From positions 18,162-82,161 of the forward strand of contig JBEKKS010000011.1 of NCBI GenBank assembly GCA_050010595.1: 64,000 nucleotides of DNA. Reading direction: 5' to 3'. This DNA comes from Palsa-513 sp050010595 (GTDB taxonomy: Bacteria > Actinomycetota > Thermoleophilia > Solirubrobacterales > Solirubrobacteraceae). A program made the position numbers and the translations under genes. A model generated the notes under the pieces. The model saw only the letters and a list, made by a program, of their open reading frames with translations. It was not told the DNA's origin and searched no databases. Positions 1 to 8,151 of this stretch are shown here, piece after piece. Each line of letters starts with the position of its first letter. Position 1 is the first letter of the stretch.

Positions 1-1
1 G

Positions 2-901
2 TGGGGCTATGGCAACTTCACGCTCGGCCTCGCCCTCTCCTCGACGCTCGTCTTGCATCGTCGCTTCGACCCGGAGACCGCGCTCGCGTCGATCGAGCAG
101 CGGCGCGCGAGTGCGCTGATCGTGGTGCCGCTGATGCTGCAGCGGATCCTGGAGCTTGGTCCCGACACGATCCACCGCTACGACACGAGCTCGCTGCGCG
201 TGATCGCTACCAGCGGCTCCTCGCTACCAGGCGAGCTCGCGCTGCGTGTGATGGATTCGTTTGGCGATGTCCTCTACAACCTCTATGGCTCGACCGAGGT
301 GGCGTGGGCGTCGATCGCGTCGCCGCGCCAGCTGCGCGCCGCGCCGGGTACGGCGGGGACGCCGCCGCACGGGACGCGCCTGCGTCTCTTCGACGAGGAG
401 GGTCGCGAGGTGCGCGAGCGCGGTGCGACTGGACGCATCTTCGTCACCAACGAGATGGTCATGGACGGCTACACGACGGGCGACGGTAAGACCGTGCTCG
501 ACGGCCTGTTCGCTACCGGTGACGTGGGCTACGTCGACAGCGAGGGCCGGCTGTTCGTGTCGGGCCGCGACGACGAGATGATCATCTCCGGCGGCGAGAA
601 CGTCTTCCCCCGCGAGATCGAGGATCTGCTCGCCGACCATCCGGCGGTAGCAGACGTCGCGGTGATCGGCGTCGAGGATCGCGAGTACGGTGAGCGCCTG
701 CGCGCCTTCATCGTGCTCGAGAGCGGGGCGCAGCTCGATGCCGACGGCGTGAGGGCGTACGTCCGCGACAATCTCGCCCGCTTCAAGGTTCCGCGCGACG
801 TGCTCTTCGTTGACGAGCTCCCTCGTACGGCAACCGGCAAGGTCATCAAGCGCGTTCTCGACCGGGGCGAGGGGTCGGGCGGCGCCGGGGTGCACAATTG
901 A
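2..901 (+). CDS. Acyl-CoA synthetase (AMP-binding), C-terminal part
   Basis: This is the end of an ANL-superfamily adenylate-forming enzyme, probably a fatty-acyl-CoA ligase that activates a carboxylic acid with ATP and transfers it to CoA. The reading frame is open to the left edge, so about 299 C-terminal residues are visible and the N-terminal ATP-binding loop lies outside the window. Visible motifs are YGSTE near residue 95, TGD followed by GRDDEMIISGGENVFP (the hinge to the C-terminal subdomain), and PRTATGKVIK with the catalytic lysine near the end. The protein stops three bases before the next GTG start. The substrate cannot be read from the sequence; long- or medium-chain fatty acids fit the neighbouring lipid genes. 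Confidence 0.9.
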   Translation, partial: WGYGNFTLGLALSSTLVLHRRFDPETALASIEQRRASALIVVPLMLQRILELGPDTIHRYDTSSLRVIATSGSSLPGELALRVMDSFGDVLYNLYGSTEVAWASIASPRQLRAAPGTAGTPPHGTRLRLFDEEGREVRERGATGRIFVTNEMVMDGYTTGDGKTVLDGLFATGDVGYVDSEGRLFVSGRDDEMIISGGENVFPREIEDLLADHPAVADVAVIGVEDREYGERLRAFIVLESGAQLDADGVRAYVRDNLARFKVPRDVLFVDELPRTATGKVIKRVLDRGEGSGGAGVHN

Positions 902-904
902 CCC

Positions 905-1420
905 GTGGTTCGCGCTGACACATTCGACCTCGGCGGGCTGCGACTCCGAGCCGGTGACGGCCGCAGCCTCGAGTTGGAGGTTCTGCTCGACCCGCTCGAG
1001 CTCGGCGGCCAGACCTACGGCGCCCTGCCTGAGCGCGTCCCCGTGACGCTTGACGTCTCGCGCACGAACGGCGGCGGCTTTTCACTGCGCCTGCGCTTCG
1101 AGGCGGCGGTCAACGGTCCGTGCATGCGCTGTCTCGCCGACGCAGCGCCGGCGATCGGCGTCGATGTACGCGAGGTTGATCTCCCGGGCGGCGGCGAAGA
1201 GCTCGACAGTCCTTATGTCGAGCATGAGCTGCTCGATCTCCGCGGCTGGGCGCACGACGCGTTCGCGCTCGCAGTTCCCGATCAGATCCTCTGCGCCCCA
1301 GACTGTCTGGGCCTGTGCCCGGTGTGTGCGGTTCCGCTCCGCGACGCCGGTCCCGAGCACCACCACGAGCGCTCCGGCGACCCGCGGTGGGCCAAGCTGG
1401 CCGAGCTGCGCCTCGACTAG
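905..1420 (+). CDS. DUF177 (YceD) family protein
   Basis: A 171-residue protein of the DUF177/YceD family, which in most bacteria sits directly before rpmF and is linked to large-subunit rRNA or ribosome metabolism. It carries the family's cysteine pairs: CMRC near residue 75 and CAPDCLGLCPVC near residue 135, a likely zinc site. The GTG start lies three bases after the preceding stop codon. In this genome a desaturase gene separates it from rpmF, so the usual pair has been split. The family assignment is strong; the molecular role is known only in outline. Confidence 0.85.
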   Translation: MVRADTFDLGGLRLRAGDGRSLELEVLLDPLELGGQTYGALPERVPVTLDVSRTNGGGFSLRLRFEAAVNGPCMRCLADAAPAIGVDVREVDLPGGGEELDSPYVEHELLDLRGWAHDAFALAVPDQILCAPDCLGLCPVCAVPLRDAGPEHHHERSGDPRWAKLAELRLD

Positions 1421-1521
1421 CGCGACGCCGCCCGCTGTGCCATCATCAGTAGACGCGCGCAAGTTAGTGCGCAGGCAGACGGGCCCGAGTCCCGAAGCGC
1501 GCTGCCCGATACCGGTAGCAC

Positions 1522-2520
1522 GTGGCCAGCACTCAGATCGAGCTTCGCGCCAGCAGGCGCCCAGATAACGCTGCTCCAGCCCAGCCGGCGGCCGAGCTGG
1601 AGCCGCCGGGACGTTTCAGCGCGCTCGAGAAGACCGCCACGGGCTTGGCCACCGGTCTTCCCGTGGCAGCGCTTGGCGTCGGCATCTGGCTCGCCTGGGC
1701 CCACGCGCTCTACTGGCAGGACGCGGTGATCTTCTTCGCCTGTTACGTGCCGTCGGGTCTTGGCATCACGGTCGGTTACCACCGGCTGTTGACGCACCGC
1801 AGCTTCCGCGCCCCGCGCACGGTGCGAGCGATCCTCGCGATCTGCGGCTGCACGGCAATCGAGGGGCCCCCCGTCGAGTGGGTCGCCACTCACCGCAAGC
1901 ACCATCGCTTCTCCGATGCCACCGGCGACCCGCACACTCCGCACGCGGACCACGGCCAGGGCTGGCTCGCGCCGCTGCGCGGACTCTGGCATGCGCACCT
2001 CGGATGGGTTTTCCGCGACGGGTTCGCGAGCCAGCTCCGCTACGCGCCGGACCTCGTCGATGACCGAGTCATCAGCTTCATCGACCGAACGTTCGCGTTC
2101 TGGGCGGTGGCCGGCCTGGCGATCCCCTTCGGGCTCGGTTACGCGCTCACCGGAACACTGGACGGAGCGCTGCTCGGGCTGCTGTGGGGCGGTGCCGTGC
2201 GCGTCCTCGTGCTCCATCACGTCACCTTCTCGATCAACTCGCTCTGCCACTACTTCGGCCGCCAGGACTACGAGACAGGCGACGAGTCGCGCAACCTCGC
2301 GTGGCTTGCTCCGCTGTCCTTCGGCGAGGCCTGGCACAACAACCACCACGCCTTCCCGACATCCGCCGCGCACGGGCTACGCCGCCACCAACTCGACCTC
2401 TCGTGGCTTCTGATCGCCGGTCTTGCGCGCCTCGGTCTCGCGACAGACGTTGTCGTGATCACGCCTGATCGGCAGGCGACAAAGCGCTGCAAGCTGGGCG
2501 CAGGCCCAGGGAGTTGCTAG
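1522..2520 (+). CDS. Membrane fatty acyl-CoA desaturase
   Basis: A 332-residue di-iron desaturase of the delta-9 acyl-CoA desaturase family, which introduces a double bond into saturated acyl chains at the membrane. All three histidine boxes are present: HRLLTH at 87-92, HRKHH at 124-128 and HNNHH at 272-276, with hydrophobic segments between them (about 45-65, 68-90 and 192-235). The start is GTG; the first 35 residues are a polar, poorly conserved extension, so the true start could be slightly later. It sits between DUF177 and rpmF, which normally adjoin. It belongs functionally with plsX, acpP and the acyl-CoA synthetase nearby and would adjust membrane fluidity. Confidence 0.92.
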   Translation: MASTQIELRASRRPDNAAPAQPAAELEPPGRFSALEKTATGLATGLPVAALGVGIWLAWAHALYWQDAVIFFACYVPSGLGITVGYHRLLTHRSFRAPRTVRAILAICGCTAIEGPPVEWVATHRKHHRFSDATGDPHTPHADHGQGWLAPLRGLWHAHLGWVFRDGFASQLRYAPDLVDDRVISFIDRTFAFWAVAGLAIPFGLGYALTGTLDGALLGLLWGGAVRVLVLHHVTFSINSLCHYFGRQDYETGDESRNLAWLAPLSFGEAWHNNHHAFPTSAAHGLRRHQLDLSWLLIAGLARLGLATDVVVITPDRQATKRCKLGAGPGSC

Positions 2521-2523
2521 GCT
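2518..2523 (+). promoter_or_regulatory. Putative -10 element of rpmF
   Basis: TAGGCT matches the actinobacterial TAnnnT -10 hexamer. It lies nine bases before the rpmF ATG and overlaps the stop codon of the desaturase gene. Transcription would begin at or next to the ATG, giving a leaderless mRNA. No clear -35 element is visible. Confidence 0.45.
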
Positions 2524-2532
2524 CAGCGACCA

Positions 2533-2739
2533 ATGCAAGCACCGAAGCGCAAGCAATCACACAGCCGCACCGCTAAGCGGCGAGCCCAGCACAAGATGGT
2601 TGCGCCGACGCTCAACGAGTGCCCGCGCTGTCACAGCCCGCGGCGCCCGCATCGCGTGTGCCCGGTTTGCGGTACTTATGCGGGCCGCGAGGTCGTTGCT
2701 CCCGAGCAGCACGACCACGACCACGACCACGATCATTAG
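2533..2739 (+). CDS. rpmF: 50S ribosomal protein L32
   Basis: A 68-residue L32 with the zinc-ribbon pairs CPRC (about 31-34) and CPVC (about 44-47), and the basic N-terminus typical of L32 (KRKQSHSRTAKRRAQHK). It is slightly longer than the usual 57-60 residues because of a C-terminal tail of alternating histidine and aspartate, HDHDHDHDH. The ATG has no Shine-Dalgarno sequence; a -10-like TAGGCT lies nine bases upstream, so leaderless expression is likely. plsX follows after 18 bases, the usual order. Confidence 0.95.
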   Translation: MQAPKRKQSHSRTAKRRAQHKMVAPTLNECPRCHSPRRPHRVCPVCGTYAGREVVAPEQHDHDHDHDH

Positions 2740-2757
2740 AAGGCCCGCCGGGTTGCT

Positions 2758-3777
2758 GTGACGGTCATCGCGGTCGACGCGAACGGCGCCGATCTCGGAC
2801 CGGCCGAGGTCGCGGCCGCTGCGCGTCTCGCGGCGAGCCAGGGGATCGAGGTCTTGCTGTTCGGTCCGGCCGAGCAGCTCGGGCGCAGCGGCGATGGGGT
2901 GGAGGTCGTCGATGCTCCGCGCTCGATCGCCAAGGACGAGAACCCCGCGCGGGCGGTGCGCACAGTGCGCGATGCTTCGATCGTTCTCGCGGCCAGGGCG
3001 GTCGCCGAGGGGCGCGCGGCAGCGCTCGTCTGCAACGGCTCGACCGGAACGGCGCTCGTTGCGGCGCAGCTTCACATCCACCGCGCGCAGGGCATCTACC
3101 GGCCCGCGCTGGCGATCACGGTCCCGGTTCCCGGAAGGCCGGTCACGCTGCTCGACGTCGGTGCGAACGCCGACGTGCGCACCGAGTATCTCGTCCAGTT
3201 CGCCTTCATGGGCGCCGCCTACGCGAGTGCGGTGCTCGGGATCGAGCGCCCGCGCGTCGGCCTGCTCTCGAACGGCATCGAGCCCGATCGCGGCAGCCAG
3301 CTCGTGATCGAGGCCCACGAAGCGTTGCTCGCGCGCACAGCCGGCAGCGACGCGCTCACCTTCGTTGGCAACGTCGAGGGCAACAGCCTGATGGACGGCG
3401 TTGTCGACGTGGCCGTCACGGACGGGTTCACCGGCAACGTCGCATTGAAGCTGATCGAGGCCGTCTCACAGACGATGCTGCTGACGATCCGCGATATCGC
3501 CAAGTCCTCTGCCCGCGGCAAGCTCGGCGGTCTGCTGCTCTCGGGCGGCCTGCGCCCGTTCGTCGAGGAGATCGACCCGGAGGGTCAGGGCGGCGCCTAT
3601 CTGCTGGGTCTGCGCCAGCTAGGTGTCGTTGCGCACGGGAGCTTCACACGGCATGGAATCGCCGGCGCGATCATGCGTGCGCGGCTCGGCGTCGAGGAGG
3701 ACGTCGTCGGGCGCACGCACCAGGCGCTCGAGGCCGCCGGGGCGCTGCGACGCGTCGGCGTGCCGGCGGCATCCTGA
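2758..3777 (+). CDS. plsX: Phosphate acyltransferase PlsX
   Basis: A 339-residue PlsX, which makes acyl-phosphate from acyl-ACP for phospholipid synthesis at the membrane. The length is normal, and the C-terminal region (GVEEDVV, preceded by FTRHGIAGAIMRARLG) fits the family. The N-terminal family signature DAMGGD reads DANGAD here, a visible departure. The start is GTG. It lies between rpmF and acpP as in many bacteria, but the fab genes that often follow are absent. Assignment rests on order plus overall similarity and is firm. Confidence 0.92.
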   Translation: MTVIAVDANGADLGPAEVAAAARLAASQGIEVLLFGPAEQLGRSGDGVEVVDAPRSIAKDENPARAVRTVRDASIVLAARAVAEGRAAALVCNGSTGTALVAAQLHIHRAQGIYRPALAITVPVPGRPVTLLDVGANADVRTEYLVQFAFMGAAYASAVLGIERPRVGLLSNGIEPDRGSQLVIEAHEALLARTAGSDALTFVGNVEGNSLMDGVVDVAVTDGFTGNVALKLIEAVSQTMLLTIRDIAKSSARGKLGGLLLSGGLRPFVEEIDPEGQGGAYLLGLRQLGVVAHGSFTRHGIAGAIMRARLGVEEDVVGRTHQALEAAGALRRVGVPAAS

Positions 3778-3871
3778 GGACGCGCTTCGGTGGGGCAGCT
3801 CACTCGCCGGATGCGACTTCGCGGTTCCACCGAGGCGCGTCCTATGCCGGCGCTATCGTGAGCCGTTACCG

Positions 3872-4120
3872 ATGACCCGCGACGAGGTTCTCGATCTCAT
3901 ACGGTCGCATCTCGCCGACGAGCTCGGGGTGGACCCTGCGCGAATCGAGCCGGCGACCCGCTTCCGCGAGGATCTCGCAATCGACTCGCTCGACCTTTAC
4001 ACGGTGATACAGGAGCTCGAGGACACCTATGGCATCGCGATCACGGACGAGCAGGCAGTGGGGCTCCAGACGGTCGAGGCGACCGTCGACTTCGTTCTCT
4101 CCCACGCTGGCGAGCGCTGA
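3872..4120 (+). CDS. acpP: Acyl carrier protein
   Basis: An 82-residue acidic acyl carrier protein. The phosphopantetheine attachment serine is Ser39 in the motif IDSLDL. Four-helix ACP features follow, with an ELEDTYGI acidic helix II. Its stop codon overlaps the likely CTG start of the RNase III homologue. The ATG was chosen because the upstream reading frame has no conserved sequence. It probably serves fatty-acid synthesis together with plsX. Confidence 0.92.
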   Translation: MTRDEVLDLIRSHLADELGVDPARIEPATRFREDLAIDSLDLYTVIQELEDTYGIAITDEQAVGLQTVEATVDFVLSHAGER

Positions 4121-4803
4121 AGCAGCTACGAGAACTGCTCGGCGAGCTACCGGAGGATCTCTACCGGCAGGTCTTCACGCACGCGTCGTGGACGACGCGC
4201 CGCAGCGACTCGTATACGCGGCTCGCGTTTCTCGGCGACAGCGTGCTCGCGCTGGCCGTCACTACACATCTCTATCCGCGACTGGAAGCAGAGGCCTTCG
4301 GCGCCGGGCGGTTGACGAAGATCCGCGCCCAGGCCGTATCGGGTCCCTCGTGCCGGATCGTCGCCGAGGAGCTCGGGCTCGTCGAGATCCTGATTGCTAC
4401 GGCGCCCGCGAACGCCTCGGCGGGGGCTGCCGCCATTGTCGAGACCGAGCGTGTCCTTGCCTCCGTGATCGAGGCCGTGATCGGAGCCTGCTACCTGAGC
4501 TTCGGCTACGAGCGGACGGCGTCGGCGGTGGTCGAGGCGTTTGCGGCCCGGATCGACGAGGCGCTCGAGCATCCCGTCGACTTCAAGTCGGCGCTGCAGG
4601 AGGAGCTCGCGCGCCGCAACGATGTCGTGCACTACGAGGTGATCGACGAACAGGGTCCGCCTCACGCGCGAAAGTTCGTCGTCGAAGCGCGCTCCGGTGC
4701 GGGCGAGCCGCTCGGGCGCGGCGACGGGCGCAGCAAGAAGCATGCGGAGCAGGAGGCGGCTCGACTTGCCCTCGACGGTCTCGGTGTGAGCATGCCGCAG
4801 TGA
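4117..4803 (+). CDS. rnc: RNase III homologue with altered active site
   Basis: By position (acpP-rnc-smc-ftsY) and sequence this is the RNase III gene. It has a nuclease domain (about 1-145) and a double-stranded RNA-binding domain (about 154-223, with SKKHAEQEAA). No ATG or GTG gives a full domain; a CTG overlapping the acpP stop codon gives 228 residues, the usual length, so that start is preferred but unproven. The signature ERLEFLGDS reads TRLAFLGDS: the conserved glutamate is Ala37, while Asp41 is kept. The second motif ADxxEA reads ASVIEA: the catalytic aspartate is Ser116, with Glu119 kept. Two of four metal-binding acids are therefore missing. It may be inactive as a nuclease and act by RNA binding, or use a changed mechanism. 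Confidence 0.85.
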   Translation: MKQLRELLGELPEDLYRQVFTHASWTTRRSDSYTRLAFLGDSVLALAVTTHLYPRLEAEAFGAGRLTKIRAQAVSGPSCRIVAEELGLVEILIATAPANASAGAAAIVETERVLASVIEAVIGACYLSFGYERTASAVVEAFAARIDEALEHPVDFKSALQEELARRNDVVHYEVIDEQGPPHARKFVVEARSGAGEPLGRGDGRSKKHAEQEAARLALDGLGVSMPQ

Positions 4804-4810
4804 GCTACTG

Positions 4811-7800
4811 ATGCACCTCAAGTCGCTGACAATCAAGGGCTTCAAGTCCTTCCCGGACCGCACGCGCCTCACCTTTGGCGAGGGGGTGAGCGTGATCGTC
4901 GGTCCGAACGGCTCCGGCAAGTCGAACATCACCGACGCGGTGCTCTGGGCGCTCGGCGAGCAGTCACCCGTGGCCGTGCGCGGCCAATCGATGCAAGACG
5001 TGATCTTCTCCGGCGGACGCGGCGTGCAGGCTCGCAGCGAAGCTGAGGTCGAGCTCGTGCTCGACAACTCCGACGAGCTGCTCGACCTGCCTGCGAGCGA
5101 GATCTCGATCTCGCGCAGCCTCAACCGGGCCGGCGAGGGCGTCTACCGCGTGAACGGCGCGCGCTGCCGGCTTGTCGACGTGCTCGAGCTGCTCTCGGAC
5201 ACGGGCCTTGGCAAGGAGGCGCACTCGGTGATTTCCCAGGGGCGCGTCGAGGCGATCGTCACATCCAAGCCGCGCGACCGCCGGCTGCTGATCGAAGAGG
5301 CCGCCGGCCTGGGCAAGCACCGCAAGCGCCGGCGCCGTGCGCAGCTCAAGCTCGATCGGACCGCCGAGAACCTCGACCGTGCGCTCGACGTCGAGCGCGA
5401 GGCGCGGTTGCGACTGCGTCCGCTCAAGCGTCAGGCCGAGGCAGCCGAGCTGCACGAGCGCCTCGAACGGCAGTCGCTCGAGGCGCGCTGGACGCTCGCG
5501 CGCGACGAGCTGCGCTTGCGCCGCGAGCGGCTGACCGTCGCAGAGGCCGCCGCCGCGCAGGCGCGCTCCGCCCGCGATGCCTTGCAGGCGGAGCTTGAAC
5601 AGGTCGCCGAGCGCCGAGCCGCCGCCGAGCTGGCACTTGCCGAGCGCAGCACTCGCCACGAGGAGATCAGCGGTCGCGCCTTCGCTGCACGCAGCGCCCA
5701 CGACAGGATCCAATTGCGCCTCGAGAGCGCCCGTGAGCTCGCCGGTAGCCTCGCGCGTCGCGCGCAGCGCGGCGTCGCAGAGCTGGCCGCGCTCGCCGGC
5801 GAGGCGGCGGAGGGCGATCAGACCGGTGCCGGGCGGATCGAACAGCTCGAGGCGGACCTCGCCACGATCGAGCGCGAGCGTGAAGAGCGGCTCGCGGCCG
5901 AGCTGCGCGAGCTCGAGGAAGCGCGCGTCACGGCCGGAGCGCAGCTCGAGGCGCTCGCCGGCGTGCGCAACCAGGCGGCACGGACACGTGAGGCCGCGGA
6001 GACCCGTGCCAGCGCCGCGCGCGAGGCGCTGCACGCGGCCGAGCAGGCCGTCGAGCGCGCCCGCCGCGAGGCAGCCCGCGTCGGAGCGGAGCTCGCCGGC
6101 GTCAACCAGTTCCTGCGCAGCCATGGCGCCGCTCGCGGCGGTGCCGATGCGCTCGAAGGTCGCATCCAGGTTGCTCCCGGCTACGAGTTGGCGCTCGCCG
6201 CGGCAATTGGGGGCGGGCGCCTGGGAGCGCTGATCGCTGCCGATCGCGCGGCGGCCGAGACCCTGCTTGATGGAGCCGGCGACGATGGCGCGCGTGCACT
6301 CGTAGCCGGCCCGCGGGCTGCGTCCCGCGCTGGGACGCAGCCACCTGCGCCCGGCGCCGAGCGTCTGGTCGGGCTCGTCACCGGGGACGACGACGCGTTG
6401 GCTGTGCTCGAGCGGCTGCTGGCAGACACATGGGTTGTTGAATCGATCGCGGATCTGCCCGACGGCTTCGGCGGCACTGCCGTTACGCGGGCGGGCCGTG
6501 TCTGGAACGCGACGCTCGGCGAGCTTACCCAGGTCTCGGGTGGCGGCCCCGAGCGGGCGCTCGAGCAACGCAACCGGCGTGACGCGCTGATTGCCGAGTC
6601 TGAGCGCGCGGCCGGGGCCGAGCACGAGGCGCGCGCCGGCGTCGCAACTGCTCAAGCGGGCGTGAGCGCGGCGCTCGACGAGCGCGAGGCCGCAGACGCC
6701 AAGCTGCGATCTGCCGAGCGCGAATACGCCGAGGCGCAGGAACGTGAGCGACTCGCGGGCTGGGTGATCGAGCAGCGGCGGATCGCGCCCGCCGCAGGTG
6801 AGCTCGCGGTGCAGCGCGCGGAGCTCGAGGGCGAGCTCGCGGCCGAGCGACGCGCGCTCGAGAGGGCCGAGCGCGAACGCACCGCGCGCGAGCAGCGCCG
6901 CGCTGCGCTGGAGCGCCAGACGCAGCTCGATGAGCAGCTCGCACCGCGCGTTGCACGCTTCATCGCGGTGCTCGAGCAGCTCGTCGGCGCGCTCGAGGGG
7001 CAGCTGAGCCAGCTCGAAGAGGAGCTCGCCGCAGATCGCTCGGCGGGCGCGGCGCTGGCCGGTCAGCTGCGTGAGTGCACGACCGCGGAAGCGGGACTGC
7101 AAGCCGGCCTGCGCGAGCGCGGCGACGCACTGACCGGCGCCGAGGTCCAGGCGCAGCAGGCTCGCGATCGTGCGCAGGAGGCGGATGTCGAGCTCCAGGG
7201 GCTCGCCGGCCGGCTGGGACTCGAGTCATCCCCGCTAGAGGAGCCGCTCGCACAGGAGGAGCGCGCCAGCCTGAGCGAACGCGTCGAGCGACTGGCGCGC
7301 CGGCGCGAGCAGCTTGGACCGGTCAACCCGCTTGCCGCTGAGGAATACGGCCTCGCGCTCGAGCACGTCAACGAGCTGGAGGCACAGCGAACCGACCTCG
7401 AGACTGCGATCCGGGAGCTGACAGCGGTGATCCGCGATGCCGACCGCCAGATCAGTGAGAGCTTTACGGCGACGTTCGAGGCCGCCGCGCAGAACTTCGA
7501 GGACCTGGTGGAGGACGTCTTCCCGGGCGGCAGCGGTCGCTTGCGCCTTGTCCGCGACGACAGCGCGCCGCGCCCCGTGCTGGGCGGCCAGGAGCTCGCC
7601 GACGGCGTGGCCGAGGAAGGTGCCGAGCTCGAGGCCGACGTCGAGGAGGCGCGTGCCGAGGGCGAGGATGTCGAGGACGCGCTCGGCGTAGAGATCGAGG
7701 TCACGCCGGCAGGTAAATCGATGAAGCGGCTCTCGCTACTGTCCGGCGGCGAGAAATCGATGACCGCGATCGCGTTCCTGTTTGCCGTGTTCCTCGCGCG

Positions 7801-8110
7801 CCCGTGCCCGTTCTACATTCTCGACGAGGTCGAGGCGGCGCTCGACGACCTCAACATCGACAGGTTCCTCGCCCTGCTTCGCCGTCACAGCTCGCGCGCG
7901 CAGTTCATCGTCGTGACCCACCAGAAGCGCACGATGGAAGCCGCCGACTGGCTCTACGGAGTGTCGATGGGCGGCGACGGCGTCTCGAAGGTCGTCTCGC
8001 GCAAGCTCGGCGAGGCCGGGCTCCACGAGCTCGATGCGGCAGCCGAGCTCGAAGACGCCGAGTCCGCCGGCGGCAGCGTCACGCGGCTCAAGGCCGCCGA
8101 CGCCGCATAG
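4811..8110 (+). CDS. smc: Chromosome segregation ATPase SMC
   Basis: A 1099-residue SMC, the condensin ATPase that extrudes DNA loops and organises the nucleoid. Walker A is GPNGSGKS at 32-39. Two long Arg/Glu/Ala-rich coiled coils flank a hinge at roughly 430-590. The ABC signature LSGGEKS lies near 977, and Walker B (YILDEVEAALDD) near 1000. It is somewhat shorter than the usual 1150-1190 residues. The ATG starts seven bases after the rnc stop codon, and ftsY follows, the standard rnc-smc-ftsY operon. The kleisin and ScpB partners are not in this window. Confidence 0.96.
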   Translation: MHLKSLTIKGFKSFPDRTRLTFGEGVSVIVGPNGSGKSNITDAVLWALGEQSPVAVRGQSMQDVIFSGGRGVQARSEAEVELVLDNSDELLDLPASEISISRSLNRAGEGVYRVNGARCRLVDVLELLSDTGLGKEAHSVISQGRVEAIVTSKPRDRRLLIEEAAGLGKHRKRRRRAQLKLDRTAENLDRALDVEREARLRLRPLKRQAEAAELHERLERQSLEARWTLARDELRLRRERLTVAEAAAAQARSARDALQAELEQVAERRAAAELALAERSTRHEEISGRAFAARSAHDRIQLRLESARELAGSLARRAQRGVAELAALAGEAAEGDQTGAGRIEQLEADLATIEREREERLAAELRELEEARVTAGAQLEALAGVRNQAARTREAAETRASAAREALHAAEQAVERARREAARVGAELAGVNQFLRSHGAARGGADALEGRIQVAPGYELALAAAIGGGRLGALIAADRAAAETLLDGAGDDGARALVAGPRAASRAGTQPPAPGAERLVGLVTGDDDALAVLERLLADTWVVESIADLPDGFGGTAVTRAGRVWNATLGELTQVSGGGPERALEQRNRRDALIAESERAAGAEHEARAGVATAQAGVSAALDEREAADAKLRSAEREYAEAQERERLAGWVIEQRRIAPAAGELAVQRAELEGELAAERRALERAERERTAREQRRAALERQTQLDEQLAPRVARFIAVLEQLVGALEGQLSQLEEELAADRSAGAALAGQLRECTTAEAGLQAGLRERGDALTGAEVQAQQARDRAQEADVELQGLAGRLGLESSPLEEPLAQEERASLSERVERLARRREQLGPVNPLAAEEYGLALEHVNELEAQRTDLETAIRELTAVIRDADRQISESFTATFEAAAQNFEDLVEDVFPGGSGRLRLVRDDSAPRPVLGGQELADGVAEEGAELEADVEEARAEGEDVEDALGVEIEVTPAGKSMKRLSLLSGGEKSMTAIAFLFAVFLARPCPFYILDEVEAALDDLNIDRFLALLRRHSSRAQFIVVTHQKRTMEAADWLYGVSMGGDGVSKVVSRKLGEAGLHELDAAAELEDAESAGGSVTRLKAADAA

Positions 8111-8151
8111 ATGCGCAAGCCCACCACGCCGGCGATGGAATCAACAAGCTA

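Noticed and set aside
4964..7102. A 712-residue open frame on the - strand inside smc
   Set aside because: It is a shadow caused by GC-rich codon bias opposite the coiled-coil gene; it shows no recognisable domain, and smc fully explains the region.
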